From contig JAMCQP010000038.1 of assembly GCA_023381695.1 (NCBI GenBank), positions 27,649 to 91,648 of the forward strand: a stretch of DNA of 64,000 nt. The letters are read 5' to 3'. This document shows, in pieces, positions 49,238 to 59,138 of the stretch. Made by a program: the position numbers and the translations under genes. The DNA comes from Bacillota bacterium. Its GTDB lineage: Bacteria; Bacillota; UBA5301; JAMCQP01. The notes under the pieces were generated by a model, which saw only the letters and a list, made by a program, of their open reading frames with translations, was not told where the DNA came from and ran no database searches. Position 1 is the first letter of the stretch. Every line of letters begins with the position of its first letter.

Positions 49238-50285
49238 ATGGGCAGGATGAAGCAAGCCATAAAGCTGTTGCTGTCGTTGGCACTTGTTCTGGCGGCGCTG
49301 TCCGGCATGGAGGCAGATATAAACGCTGCCGGCCGCAGCTCGGTCAGCGGCAGGGTACTATACAATGGCCAGGGGATCAGCGGGATAAAAGTTTACCTGG
49401 TGCCCGAGGCCGAAGTGGCCAAAATGCCGCGAAAGATTCCCGATGCGCGCGTTGCCGTGGGGGAGGGAGGCCTTACCAACGCCGAAGGCCGTTATACCAT
49501 AACTGGCGTCCCGGAAGGAAGCTACCAGGTCTTTATCTTCGATGAACATGCCCCAAGCAGTTTTGTAGGCCAGCCGGGATTTTGGGGGGAGGTTGGAGAA
49601 AAAGTTCCTGAGGTGGGAGATGGCGCAACGGTAGCCCCCGATGTTGAATTAATAAGAGCTATCCAGACAAAATCGCCTCAAAACGGGGAAATTATGCCGA
49701 AAACACCGGTGGAATTCCTCTGGGAAACGTGACCGGGAGCCGCTTCTTATACCTTATCTATTTTTGACGCCCAAGGAAGATTGCTGCACGAGGAAAAAGG
49801 GATAACGGGCCCCAGCCAGAAAACCCTGTTCAGTTGGGCTTTGGGAGGGGTATTTACCTGGCAGGTCACTGCTTATAACCGTCAGGGTGGAATAATTGGC
49901 CAGAGTTTATTCCCCCCCGAAAAGAGGCCGGTATTTTTATTGGGACAGCCCAGCCGTCCACCTGTTTTGTGGTCGTTAATGGTGGGGGGAGAAACCGGTA
50001 ATGGAAGACTCCGAAACCTGAAAAAGACCTTTTTGCGTACTGATGAAAGCGTGGTTGTCTGGCAGGAATGGGCAAATGTCCGTGGAGAACATGTCGTGGT
50101 TGCCAGGTTTTATAATCCGCTGGGCCAGCAATATCACGAAATTCGGAGCATAATACGTCCTTCAAGTTTAAAGACCGGGCAATGGATCAATATTGCCGGA
50201 CATAGGGCGGCAGAAATCCCGGGACAATGGAAAGTGGAGATTTGGGTAGATAATCAGTTATTAAGGACCGAAACCTTTGAGGAGG
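49238..50285 (+). pseudogene. Exported carboxypeptidase-regulatory-like (Ig-fold) protein with in-frame opal codon
   Basis: SVSGRVLYNGQGISGIKVYLVPEAE...; ...VEFLWET*PGAASYTLSIFDAQGRLLHEEKG... continues in the same frame after TGA 49730-49732. Confidence 0.7.
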
Positions 50286-50440
50286 AGGCTGAGAACCGCC
50301 GCCGCCGCCTTCCTGGTCATAGGCAAACTCCACCCGTGGTGGAGAATCAGTCATACCTCGATGACCACTCCAGGATCCCGGCAAAGAAGCCGCCAAAGTT
50401 GGGTGGGCAACCGCGTCAAGATGTCCAGCCCCCCGGAAAC

Positions 50441-50530
50441 AACAAGCAAAAGGACGGCCAGCGGGTCGTAGCCGTAAGCCGTAACCCGGCCCAGGGCATC
50501 CACCGGCGTAGTTGGTCGCCTTGCCCATGG
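50441..50530 (-). pseudogene. Antisense Rhs YD-repeat fragment
   Basis: Minus-strand frame reads TPVDALGRVTAYGYDPL. Confidence 0.5.
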
Positions 50531-50852
50531 TCTAATTGGTGGGCAAACAGCAAGTGGAAAAATAATTGAGGAAAATAGTATTTTCGTAGCTCTTCCTTCA
50601 AGAAGCGCATTAGGTCGTTGGGTGGAGGTCAAATACAAAGATAAAAGTATTAAATCGGAGGTTTGGGATGTTGGCCCTTGGAATGAAAATGACCCATATT
50701 GGGAAAAAGGAACCAGGCCCTTAGCCGAAGAAGGAATAAGCAAATCTATGAAAGGCACCAATGGAGCCGGTATGGATCTTTCCGACGCTTTATTTGAGGC
50801 ATTGGGAATGAAAGACAACGATTGGGTTAGATGGCGATTCGTTACACCGTAA
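50526..50852 (+). pseudogene. RlpA-like double-psi beta-barrel domain fragment lacking a start
   Basis: Frame reads HGLIGGQTASGKIIEENSIFVALPSRSALGRWVEV...VWDVGPWNENDPYW...GAGMDLSDALFEALGM...VRWRFV. Confidence 0.5.
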
Positions 50853-50891
50853 GGGCTTTGGTTTATTCAAATGGTTATGGAGGTAGGAGAA

Positions 50892-51788
50892 ATGCGCTCA
50901 AAGATGATTCTGAGTTTGCTTGTTTCTTTGACTATAATAGTCGGCGCTTCCTTTGGCCTTGTGGCTAGCCAAGAAAAAGAAGAGATTCTTTTTGTTAAAG
51001 CCTCATCAATAGGAAAGGGAGGAGATCTCTGGTCAATTAAGATTGACAGAACTAACCTTCGCCAGTTAACAAACAATGGAAATATCATTTCCGGAAGCTG
51101 GTCCCCTGATCGGAAGTTTTTAGCATATGGCACCAAGGTCGATGGGGCTCTAGGTGCTATCTGGATTCAGAAAATCAATGCTCCTACAAGTGCTAAACGG
51201 CTCAGTAGCGAGAAAGGTAATGCAGATCCGGTTTGGTCACCAAGCGGAAAGCAAATTGCCTTTGTGAGCTGGAATAATGGCAGCTATAGTTTGATGTTGG
51301 CAGACGTAGAAACTTATAACATAAAGACAATTTATACCTCTAAGGAACCACTTTCCAAACCAAATTGGGCACCTGATGGGAAAAGCATTGCTATTACCGA
51401 AGGCTTCAATATTGGCTATGGAATTATCGTTGTTAAACTTTCTGGAGAAAAAGAAGAGATCACGGAGAGATACCATTCACAAAACCCAGCTTGGGATTGG
51501 ACTGGCGAAAACCTGGTTTATAACAATTACTTTACAAATAATGGAACGCAAAAAGAAGAGGAAAAGGAATTGGGAATATGGATTTGGAATCGACTGTCGA
51601 AGGAAAAAATTAATATAATATCTGGTAGTCTGGAGGAGCAGCCAATCCAACCAGTTTGGTCAAGAGATAATTCCCAAATTGCATATGTGGTTGTTAAAAG
51701 AAAAAGCCCACCAAGTATTTGGATTACAAGTCGTGATGGGAAGAGGAAATTTAAGCTTTTTGAAGGAGGATACAACCTTTTCTGGTAA
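50892..51788 (+). CDS. Exported TolB/PD40-type beta-propeller protein
   Basis: Signal peptide; repeated W(S/A)PDGK motifs: SWSPDRKFLAYG, VWSPSGKQIAFVS, NWAPDGKSIAI. Confidence 0.75.
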   Translation: MRSKMILSLLVSLTIIVGASFGLVASQEKEEILFVKASSIGKGGDLWSIKIDRTNLRQLTNNGNIISGSWSPDRKFLAYGTKVDGALGAIWIQKINAPTSAKRLSSEKGNADPVWSPSGKQIAFVSWNNGSYSLMLADVETYNIKTIYTSKEPLSKPNWAPDGKSIAITEGFNIGYGIIVVKLSGEKEEITERYHSQNPAWDWTGENLVYNNYFTNNGTQKEEEKELGIWIWNRLSKEKINIISGSLEEQPIQPVWSRDNSQIAYVVVKRKSPPSIWITSRDGKRKFKLFEGGYNLFW

Positions 51789-51967
51789 TACTAACATTTC
51801 CAACTGATGTCGGCAAGGGTGCAGTTTCTAACAATCCTTGACGCAGTCTTCTCAGATTCCATGACCGGGCAGGTAGGAACTTCTTCCTACCCGCCCGCCT
51901 GCCATTATGACCCATTTCCAAGGAGCAACTTGGTAGCGGTGTCAGACACATTTCATCCTGGATAGCC

Positions 51968-52110
51968 TTGAGGCTTGCCCCCAAGTCTCTGCAACGGAAG
52001 ATGCACAGGCGGCTGATGAATGAACTGGCGCAGGATTTTGATACGCAGGCGCCTAAGGCGGTGGAACGGCTTGATGAGGCTGGCTTTGAAGACGCCATGG
52101 GAGTAATGGC
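51968..52110 (+). mobile_element. Mutator/IS256-type transposase remnant
   Basis: RKMHRRLMNELAQDFDTQAPKAVERLDEAGFEDAMGVMALPEPY resembles this family's C-terminal half; rest absent. Confidence 0.5.
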
Positions 52111-52137
52111 GCTACCTGAGCCTTACGCCAGCGAGAT

Positions 52138-53049
52138 TTGCTTGTCTACAATCCGGCCAGCCATGTGACCACCCGGACGGACGCCAGGGGCAATACCACC
52201 ACCTTCTACTACAATGCCACCGGCAACGTAACCCGCGAGGTGGAGCCGCTGGGCCATGAGGCCCGGACGACCTGGGATGCGGCGTACAACAAGACCAGCA
52301 TCACCAACGCCCGCGGACAGGTCTTCGCTTTTGCCTATGATGGCAAACAGAACCTGACCAGGGTCACCGATCCGCTGGGCGGCATTACCCAATTGGAATA
52401 CGATCCGGTCTTTAACAAGGTCAAGCGGGTGATCGATCCCAAGCATCAGGAGTTCCGCCTGGAATATGACAGCCGGGGCAACCTGGTGGCAATCACCGGT
52501 GCCCTGGGGCGGGTCACCAGGTTTAGCCACGATGGCGCGGGCCCTGAAAGTCTGCATCGTTATCAATATGTCTACAACAATCCAATTAATTACCTTGACC
52601 CTTATGGATTTTCAACATGGGTAGAAACTTTACGTTACCCAGCAACTTTAATCCTTACCGCGACAGCAGTTGCAGTAACAACCGCGGTTGTAATTGATAC
52701 AACAGCTGAAGTTATTTATAATGCCGCGAAAGATCTAATAATGCATGCCAAAGAGGATTCAAGCGATGATTCGAAAGAAGGTGAAGATGATGCTACCCCT
52801 CCTGGGTATGATCCCGATACCTGGACAAGAGGTAGGCCTAGCAGGCCGACCGAACCAAAAGATAGTTATTATGACCCCCAGAAGGGCGAATGGCACTACC
52901 ATCCAGAAGATGAATACCATAACCCACATTGGGATTATAAAGCACCGGGTAGAAAGAATAACCCTTGGAAACGTATTCCTATAGATGATAAACCACCGCT
53001 TAAACCAGCACCAAATCCGACAACTAATAATCAATGCGGAGGAAATTGA
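52138..53049 (+). CDS. Truncated Rhs (YD-repeat) protein with C-terminal polymorphic toxin domain
   Basis: YD repeats (TDARGNTTTFYYNATGNVT, VTDPLGGITQLEYD); core end YQYVYNNPINYLDPYG; novel CT ending EWHYHPEDEYHNPHWDYKAPGRKNNPWKRIPIDDKPP. Confidence 0.75.
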   Translation: MLVYNPASHVTTRTDARGNTTTFYYNATGNVTREVEPLGHEARTTWDAAYNKTSITNARGQVFAFAYDGKQNLTRVTDPLGGITQLEYDPVFNKVKRVIDPKHQEFRLEYDSRGNLVAITGALGRVTRFSHDGAGPESLHRYQYVYNNPINYLDPYGFSTWVETLRYPATLILTATAVAVTTAVVIDTTAEVIYNAAKDLIMHAKEDSSDDSKEGEDDATPPGYDPDTWTRGRPSRPTEPKDSYYDPQKGEWHYHPEDEYHNPHWDYKAPGRKNNPWKRIPIDDKPPLKPAPNPTTNNQCGGN

Positions 53050-53051
53050 AT

Positions 53052-53735
53052 ATGTTAATTGTTCAGTTTGTAGATAAACTTAAAGGCCCTCAAGGTTTTC
53101 CGGAGTGGCTTGGAGATAATTTGCATTGGTTCACGAAAAATACGAAGCAAAAAAAAATGGCTCTGATCAGGTTCCCTGAAGAAGGTAATAAAAATGAATG
53201 GTTAGCTCTTGGAGAAACGCTTATAAGTGAAATGATTTTTCCCAATGACTATATCATGACTATGATACAAGATTCTTTCCCGACAGATATCCTTGATTCA
53301 TGGGTTAGTTTCTTAAATAGTGATGTAGTTTGGGAGAAAAAAGGAGCTGAATCTTGTTTTAGCTACATTGGTTCAGTGCTTCAAGGTATGACTACCGCGC
53401 AAAATGTTATGTGGACCTCCGTAACAACAAAAAGTGTATCCCCTTTTGGAAAAGAGATTTTCAGCCTAATCCCCCCGTATATACCAATTGGTTGCAACAT
53501 CTTATTTGCAAGCCCAGAAAATGGAGAAGGAAAAGAGCTAGTTAGACAATTCCTATATGAACCAAGCAGTGAGTTTATTTTTAAGCATATGGGAAGCTGG
53601 ATTTCCCCCTTGGAAGAATATGGTGGTTACTTTGTAGGAATTTTAGAAGGCCAAATTGGTTGGGAGCGGATCTTAGATAGTTGCTGGCTTGAAAAACAGA
53701 TACAAAGCAAAATTAACACAAACGAAACAGGCTAA
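53052..53735 (+). CDS. Candidate immunity protein for the adjacent Rhs-CT
   Basis: Starts 2 nt after the toxin stop; AT-rich like the CT; no recognised domain. Confidence 0.5.
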   Translation: MLIVQFVDKLKGPQGFPEWLGDNLHWFTKNTKQKKMALIRFPEEGNKNEWLALGETLISEMIFPNDYIMTMIQDSFPTDILDSWVSFLNSDVVWEKKGAESCFSYIGSVLQGMTTAQNVMWTSVTTKSVSPFGKEIFSLIPPYIPIGCNILFASPENGEGKELVRQFLYEPSSEFIFKHMGSWISPLEEYGGYFVGILEGQIGWERILDSCWLEKQIQSKINTNETG

Positions 53736-53762
53736 TGTACTGCGCCCCTATTTGTCAACAGG

Positions 53763-53915
53763 GTCAGGCCAGCGGAGCGGCTGCGGCGCGGCGCCTGGGA
53801 AGAGGGCCTTTTGCATTTCACCGAAGCCCTGGCCCTGACCAGGGAGATCAACGATCTATTCCGCGAGGGGATAGCCTGTCTATGTATCGGACAGGCTTAT
53901 CTCAAGGCTTTATAA
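53763..53915 (+). pseudogene. TPR-domain remnant
   Basis: RRGAWEEGLLHFTEALALTREINDLFREGIACLCIGQAYLKAL*. Confidence 0.4.
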
Positions 53916-53973
53916 ATTGCTCGGGATGCTTGCCCGCGACCGGCACAGAGAAAAGGCCGCCAACAGTTGAACG

Positions 53974-54897
53974 TTATCTGCGGCGGCCTGGTCCCCCGCC
54001 GGCGCCTTTGCCTTTCATCCGTTGCAGAAGGATCGCCATCACCATCACCAGGCCCATCACCATCAGAAGCGGTATCAGCCACCAGCTGTCGTCCCGCACC
54101 CCAACCCCCACCGGGAAAAGCACCGGCAACTTCTTCTCCGGGCGCCGGGCGCCGCGCAACTGCTTCTCCTGGGCCATGCCTCCCCATTTCGGCGCCAGGA
54201 GGTCAACCACGTTGGGCTGGTAAGCGCTCTCCTCCCCTCCCCCGAAGAGCCAGGCGCCGGGTTTGGCCTGGACCGCCCGGTATTGATCTGGCCCAAAGGG
54301 GTCGTAACCGCCCACCAGCACATAATAGCGCCAGCCGCGGCTGGGGGCGCCGAGGACGGCCTTCGGGGCCGAAAGGCGAATGGTGTTTTTGTCCATCACC
54401 CCGACGCTTACCGTGCCCTGCCCTTTGCTGGCCAGCATTCTCCCCCTGGTGTCATACACCGCGCTCTTGCCGAATGGCCTGATCTGCACCAGCAGATCCC
54501 AGGCGAAGTCCGCCGAAAACCGCACATTGGCGCCGGGCCTCAAGGTGTCGGTCCGGCCGGCCTCCGGCCGCGAATCGATGTAGATGTCCACCAGCTGGTG
54601 AAAAAACCCTTCCGGAGCGCTCCAGGGGTTGGTAATCTCCCCGAAGGCGAGAACAAACAGGATCTGGCCTCCCTCCTCCGCCACCTGAAATTTCTTCAGG
54701 TCAAAGAGGCCGGGATGATCTTGAAATTCCCGCCGGGACGGGTAAACAACGGCGCCGGCTCCATAATCGTCACCGGACGGGTCGGCCATGGAAAAGATCG
54801 GCTTTTCGCCGGCCCGTGCCCCGGTCCCGGTCGCGGCCAGTAAACCCCCAAGAATGGCAAGAAAGAGCGCAAGCCAGACCAGCGCGTCTCGTTTCAT
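53974..54897 (-). CDS. Exported, membrane-anchored protein with glucodextranase C-terminal/DOMON-like domain
   Basis: Signal peptide; FSMADPSGDDYGAGAVVYPSRREFQDHPGLFDLKKFQVAEEG...LVDIYID; C-terminal TM WWLIPLLMVMGLVMVMAILL. Confidence 0.75.
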   Translation of the reverse strand: MKRDALVWLALFLAILGGLLAATGTGARAGEKPIFSMADPSGDDYGAGAVVYPSRREFQDHPGLFDLKKFQVAEEGGQILFVLAFGEITNPWSAPEGFFHQLVDIYIDSRPEAGRTDTLRPGANVRFSADFAWDLLVQIRPFGKSAVYDTRGRMLASKGQGTVSVGVMDKNTIRLSAPKAVLGAPSRGWRYYVLVGGYDPFGPDQYRAVQAKPGAWLFGGGEESAYQPNVVDLLAPKWGGMAQEKQLRGARRPEKKLPVLFPVGVGVRDDSWWLIPLLMVMGLVMVMAILLQRMKGKGAGGGPGRRR

Positions 54898-55105
54898 CAA
54901 AGGACGCCCTCCTTTTGCCGAAAGACCTGCTCCTGTCATTAGCCAGCAATAAACCTGCTTATGCCGTTAAAACCTATTCAGTTTTGGAGGAGGTTATGCA
55001 GGGGAATCAAATTCAATCTCGTATATCTAATGTATCTGCCGGCTCGGCCGGCAAGGCTGAACAAAAATCAGGCAAGAGCCGCAAGGCAACTGGAGAGTGA
55101 TCAAC

Positions 55106-56143
55106 ATGGCCGAGATTATCGACTTGCGCAGCGACACGGTGACCACGCCCACGGAAAAGATGCGCGAGGCGATGCACAGAGCCGCCGTGGGGGACGACGT
55201 CTACGGCGAGGACCCCACCATGAACCGTCTGGAGGCGCTGGCCGCGGAGAAGGTGGGCAAGGAGGCCGCCATCTTTCTTCCCAGCGGGACGATGGGAAAC
55301 CAGGTGGCCGTCATGACCCACACCCAGCGCGGTGATGAGATTATCCTGGATCCCGAAGCCCACCTTTACTACTACGAAGTGGGGGCTCTGGCCGCCCTGT
55401 CCAGCGTGCAGGCCCGCCCGGCGCAGGGGCTGCATGGCAAAAAGGTCAATGTGGAGGCGATCGAGGCCGCCATTCGGGACAAAAACATCCATTTCCCGAA
55501 GACCCGGCTGATCTGCCTGGAAAATACCCACAACCGGGGCGGCGGGTCCATCACCCCGCCGGAGGAGATGCAAAAGGTGGCGGAGCTGGCCAAACGGCAC
55601 GGCCTGGCAATTCATCTGGACGGGGCGCGGATCTTTAACGCCGCCGTGGCTTCGGGCCGAGACGCCCGCGAATTTACCCGGTACGCCGATTCGGTGATGT
55701 TTTGCCTCTCCAAGGGGCTGTCCGCCCCGGTGGGCTCCATGCTGGCCGGCAACCGTGAATTCATCGAACGGGCGCGCAAAAACCGGAAGATGCTGGGCGG
55801 GGGCATGCGTCAGGCGGGGATTCTGGCCGCGGCGGGAATCTTGGCCCTGGAGGAGATGATTCAGCGGCTGGCGGAGGATCACGCCAACGCCCGGCTTCTG
55901 GCCGAGGGCCTGGCGGCGCTGCCGGGGGTGGAGGTGGATCTGGCCGGGGTCGAAACCAACATCGTGGCCATGGAAACCCGGCGAACCGGCATCACCGGTG
56001 AAGAGTTCTCCCGGCGGATGGCCGCCAGAGGGGTCAAGGCCAACGCCTCCGCCCCCTACCGGATCCGCTTCGTAACCCACAAGGACGTCACCCGCCAGCA
56101 GATCGAAAAGGCGCTGGACGTGATCAGGGAAATTGTCGCATAA
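55106..56143 (+). CDS. Low-specificity L-threonine aldolase
   Basis: IDLRSDTVTTPTEKMREAMHRAAVGDDVYGEDPT; HLDGARIFNAAVASG; FCLSKGLSAPVGSML. Confidence 0.94.
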   Translation: MAEIIDLRSDTVTTPTEKMREAMHRAAVGDDVYGEDPTMNRLEALAAEKVGKEAAIFLPSGTMGNQVAVMTHTQRGDEIILDPEAHLYYYEVGALAALSSVQARPAQGLHGKKVNVEAIEAAIRDKNIHFPKTRLICLENTHNRGGGSITPPEEMQKVAELAKRHGLAIHLDGARIFNAAVASGRDAREFTRYADSVMFCLSKGLSAPVGSMLAGNREFIERARKNRKMLGGGMRQAGILAAAGILALEEMIQRLAEDHANARLLAEGLAALPGVEVDLAGVETNIVAMETRRTGITGEEFSRRMAARGVKANASAPYRIRFVTHKDVTRQQIEKALDVIREIVA

Positions 56144-56159
56144 TGAGGAGGAATCAGTT

Positions 56160-57275
56160 TTGGCAAGCAAGGTCTATTTCGCCGACATGCGGACCAACAG
56201 CAAGCGCAACCTGCTGGACAAGACCGCCATCCTGTTTGATCTGGCCGGCCTCGGGGAGATCATCGAGAAGAACGACCTGGTGGCCTTGAAATTGCACGTG
56301 GGGGAACCGGGCAACCTGGCCTTTGTGGCCCCCCCGTTTGTGCGCCGTATCGTCGAAAAGGTGAGGGAGAAGGGCGGCAAGCCGTTCCTCACCGACTCCA
56401 ACACCCTCTATGTGGGGCGGCGGGCCAATGCGGTGGATCACATGATCAGCGCCTATGAGAACGGCTTCAGCTACGCCACCGTGGGCGCCCCGTTCGTGGT
56501 CGCCGACGGCTTGAACGGCCATGAATACGTCAAGGTTCCGGTACAGGGCAAGAAGCTCAAGGAGACCCGCATCGGCGCCGCCATCGCCCATGCCGACGCG
56601 CTGATCGCTATCACCCATTTCAAAGGCCACGAGGCCACCGGCTTCGGCGGGGTCTTCAAGAATATCGGCATGGGCAGCGCCAGCCGCACCGGCAAGCAGG
56701 AGCAACACTCCGATGTGAGACCCAGGGTCAATCCCAAGATCTGCACCAGGTGCGGCCGGTGCCTGAAGTGGTGCCCGGCCGGCGCGATCACCCAGGGCCC
56801 CGACAAGATCGCCGTCATCGATAGTTCCAGGTGCATCGGCTGCGCCGAGTGCACGATTACCTGCACCAACGGCGCCATCGCCATCAACTGGGTCGAGGGG
56901 CAAAAGGGCGCCCTGCAGGAGAAGATGGTGGAATACGCCATGGGCGTTCTGAACACCAAGCCCGGCAAAGCCGGTTTCATCTCCTTTGTGATGAATGTCT
57001 CGCCGGAGTGCGACTGCGCCAACTGGAACGACGCGCCCATCGTGCCGAACATCGGCATTCTGGCCTCCCAGGATCCGGTTGCCCTGGATCAGGCCTGCAT
57101 CGATCTGGTGAACGCGGCGCCGGCGCTGCCCAACTCCCGCCTGGAGAAGGACCTGCACGCCGGGGACAAGTTCGGCGCCATTCACAAGGGCGTGGACTGG
57201 CACACCCAGCTCTCCTACGCCGAGGAACTCGGCCTGGGCAGGCGGGAGTACGAACTGGTGAAGATCGATCGGTAA
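56160..57275 (+). CDS. DUF362-domain 4Fe-4S protein
   Basis: TTG start; CTRCGRCLKWCPAGAI and CIGCAECTITCTNGAI ferredoxin motifs. Confidence 0.9.
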   Translation: MASKVYFADMRTNSKRNLLDKTAILFDLAGLGEIIEKNDLVALKLHVGEPGNLAFVAPPFVRRIVEKVREKGGKPFLTDSNTLYVGRRANAVDHMISAYENGFSYATVGAPFVVADGLNGHEYVKVPVQGKKLKETRIGAAIAHADALIAITHFKGHEATGFGGVFKNIGMGSASRTGKQEQHSDVRPRVNPKICTRCGRCLKWCPAGAITQGPDKIAVIDSSRCIGCAECTITCTNGAIAINWVEGQKGALQEKMVEYAMGVLNTKPGKAGFISFVMNVSPECDCANWNDAPIVPNIGILASQDPVALDQACIDLVNAAPALPNSRLEKDLHAGDKFGAIHKGVDWHTQLSYAEELGLGRREYELVKIDR

Positions 57276-57277
57276 CC

Positions 57278-58108
57278 CTATCCTTTCACCGCGCCCTTCA
57301 CCATCCCGGTGGTAAGCTGTTTCTGCACCACCAGGAAGAAGCCCAGCACCGGAATGGTGAAGATCACCGAGGCGGCCATCACCGGCCCCCACTCCACGGT
57401 AAACTGCCCGAAGAAGGACTGCAGCGCCATGGGTAGAGTGCTCATCTCTTCCTTGTTGATGAAGGTGATGGCAAACATGAAGTCGTTCCAGGCCGCGATG
57501 AAGGAGTAGATCGAGGTGGCCGCCAGCCCCGGGCCGGCCACCGGCAGGACCACCCGCAAAAAAGCCCCCATCCGGCCGCACCCGTCGATCATCGCCGCCT
57601 GTTCCAGTTCGTTGGGGATGGCGTCGAAGAACCCCTTCAGCATCCAGACCCCAAACGGCAGCGTGAAGGTAATATAAGTGATCACCAGCCCCTGATAGGT
57701 GTTGAGCAGGTCCAGGCGCCGCATCACGATGAAGAGCGGGATGATCAGCACCACCGCCGGGAACATCTGAACCGCCAGGATCATCACCAGAAGCATCTTC
57801 TTCCCTGCGAACCGGAAACGTGAAAAAGCGTAAGCGGCCAGCGCCGCAACCCCGATCCCCAGGAAGGTGGTGGCGACGGCGATGATCGCGCTGTTCATGA
57901 AGTAGCGGGGGAAATTTGACTGGCTGAAGACCGTGGCATAGTGCTCAATGGTGGCCACGGGCGGGATGATCTTCGGCGTCAGGCTGAAGATGTCCCGGTT
58001 GCGCTTCAGCGATGTGGACAGCATCCACAGAAATGGAAAGACGGAGACGAACATCACCGCCAGGGCGGAGAAGTAGACGAAGAGATACCTGGCAATCTTC
58101 CTGCCCAT
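57278..58108 (-). CDS. Sugar ABC transporter permease (MalG-like)
   Basis: EQAAMIDGCGRMGAFLRVVLPVAGPGLAATSIYSFIAAWNDFMFA. Confidence 0.93.
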   Translation of the reverse strand: MGRKIARYLFVYFSALAVMFVSVFPFLWMLSTSLKRNRDIFSLTPKIIPPVATIEHYATVFSQSNFPRYFMNSAIIAVATTFLGIGVAALAAYAFSRFRFAGKKMLLVMILAVQMFPAVVLIIPLFIVMRRLDLLNTYQGLVITYITFTLPFGVWMLKGFFDAIPNELEQAAMIDGCGRMGAFLRVVLPVAGPGLAATSIYSFIAAWNDFMFAITFINKEEMSTLPMALQSFFGQFTVEWGPVMAASVIFTIPVLGFFLVVQKQLTTGMVKGAVKG

Positions 58109-58109
58109 C

Positions 58110-59018
58110 TCAGGCCACCTCCTCTTCCCTGCTCAACACCCGGATGTAGAGCCAGGTCACCAGCGCCAGGATCGCGAACATGATCACCGCGATGGCGGAA
58201 GCCTTGCCCATCATCATGTTGCCGAACGCCTCCATCCAGGCGTAAATGCCCATTATATAGGTGCTCTGGGCCGGCCCGCCCTCGGTCATCACGTAGACCT
58301 GGTCGAAGATCTTGAAGTCCCAGACCGTCTCCAGGATGAACAGGATGAGCAGCAGATTCTTGAGCAAGGGCAAGGTGATCCCGGTCAGCTTCTGCCACCA
58401 GGAGGCCCCGTCCACCTCGGCGGCCTCATAGATCTCCGAGGAGATGGACTGGAAACCGGCCAGAAGCGAGAAAGCCACAAAGGGGAAGCTCTGCCAGACC
58501 ACCACGATCAGGATGCTGGTGAAAGCCCGCATCTGGGTGGTCAGCCACGAAAACTCCTTGAACTGGTCAAACCCCAGCAGGACCAGGAAGTAGTTCAGGA
58601 TCCCGTACTGGTCGTTGAAGATCCACTTCCAGACGATTGAAGCGGCGACACGGGGGATCACCCACGGCAACAGCACGGCCACCCCCAGAACCGCTCGCCC
58701 GGGGAATTTGACGTTCAGCAACATGGCGACGGCGAACCCCGCCAGCATCGTGACAATCACGCAGGCCGCCGTGAAAAGCGCGGTATTCCCGAGAACCTGC
58801 CAGAAGAACGGGTCCTTGAAGATCGCCAGGTAATTGCCAAACCAGATCCAGGTCTTCTCCTGGCTGAGAATGTCCAGCAGCGAGTACTTGTAAAAGCTGA
58901 GCCAGACGGTATTCAAGAGGGGGTAGAGCATCAAGCCGGTGACCACCACCAGAGCCGGAGCCAGTAAACCATACGGGAACCAGTCGATGCGGCGAAACCC
59001 GACCTTCGGGTACGGCAT
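58110..59018 (-). CDS. Sugar ABC transporter permease (MalF-like)
   Basis: EIYEAAEVDGASWWQKLTGITLPLLKNLLLILFILETVWDFKIFDQVYVMTEGGP. Confidence 0.93.
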   Translation of the reverse strand: MPYPKVGFRRIDWFPYGLLAPALVVVTGLMLYPLLNTVWLSFYKYSLLDILSQEKTWIWFGNYLAIFKDPFFWQVLGNTALFTAACVIVTMLAGFAVAMLLNVKFPGRAVLGVAVLLPWVIPRVAASIVWKWIFNDQYGILNYFLVLLGFDQFKEFSWLTTQMRAFTSILIVVVWQSFPFVAFSLLAGFQSISSEIYEAAEVDGASWWQKLTGITLPLLKNLLLILFILETVWDFKIFDQVYVMTEGGPAQSTYIMGIYAWMEAFGNMMMGKASAIAVIMFAILALVTWLYIRVLSREEEVA

Positions 59019-59138
59019 AAAGAATGCCTCCTTAACTCCCGGCAAGGGAAAGGGGGGAGACCCTCCCCCCTCCTCTTGCTCATTACTTGTAATGCATTTC
59101 TTCAAGCATGGTAACCTGATCTGATAGCCCAACCCGAC

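Noticed and set aside
48539-49732. Programmed stop-codon recoding (pyrrolysine or selenocysteine) at the two premature stops
   Set aside because: Different codons (TAG and TGA) in neighbouring genes, no recognisable SECIS-like element, and non-catalytic positions; decay or error is simpler, though the amber site is still listed for checking.
54022-54843. Plus-strand ORFs over the DOMON-like gene
   Set aside because: Minus-strand frame has signal peptide, domain and C-terminal TM anchor; plus-strand frames do not.
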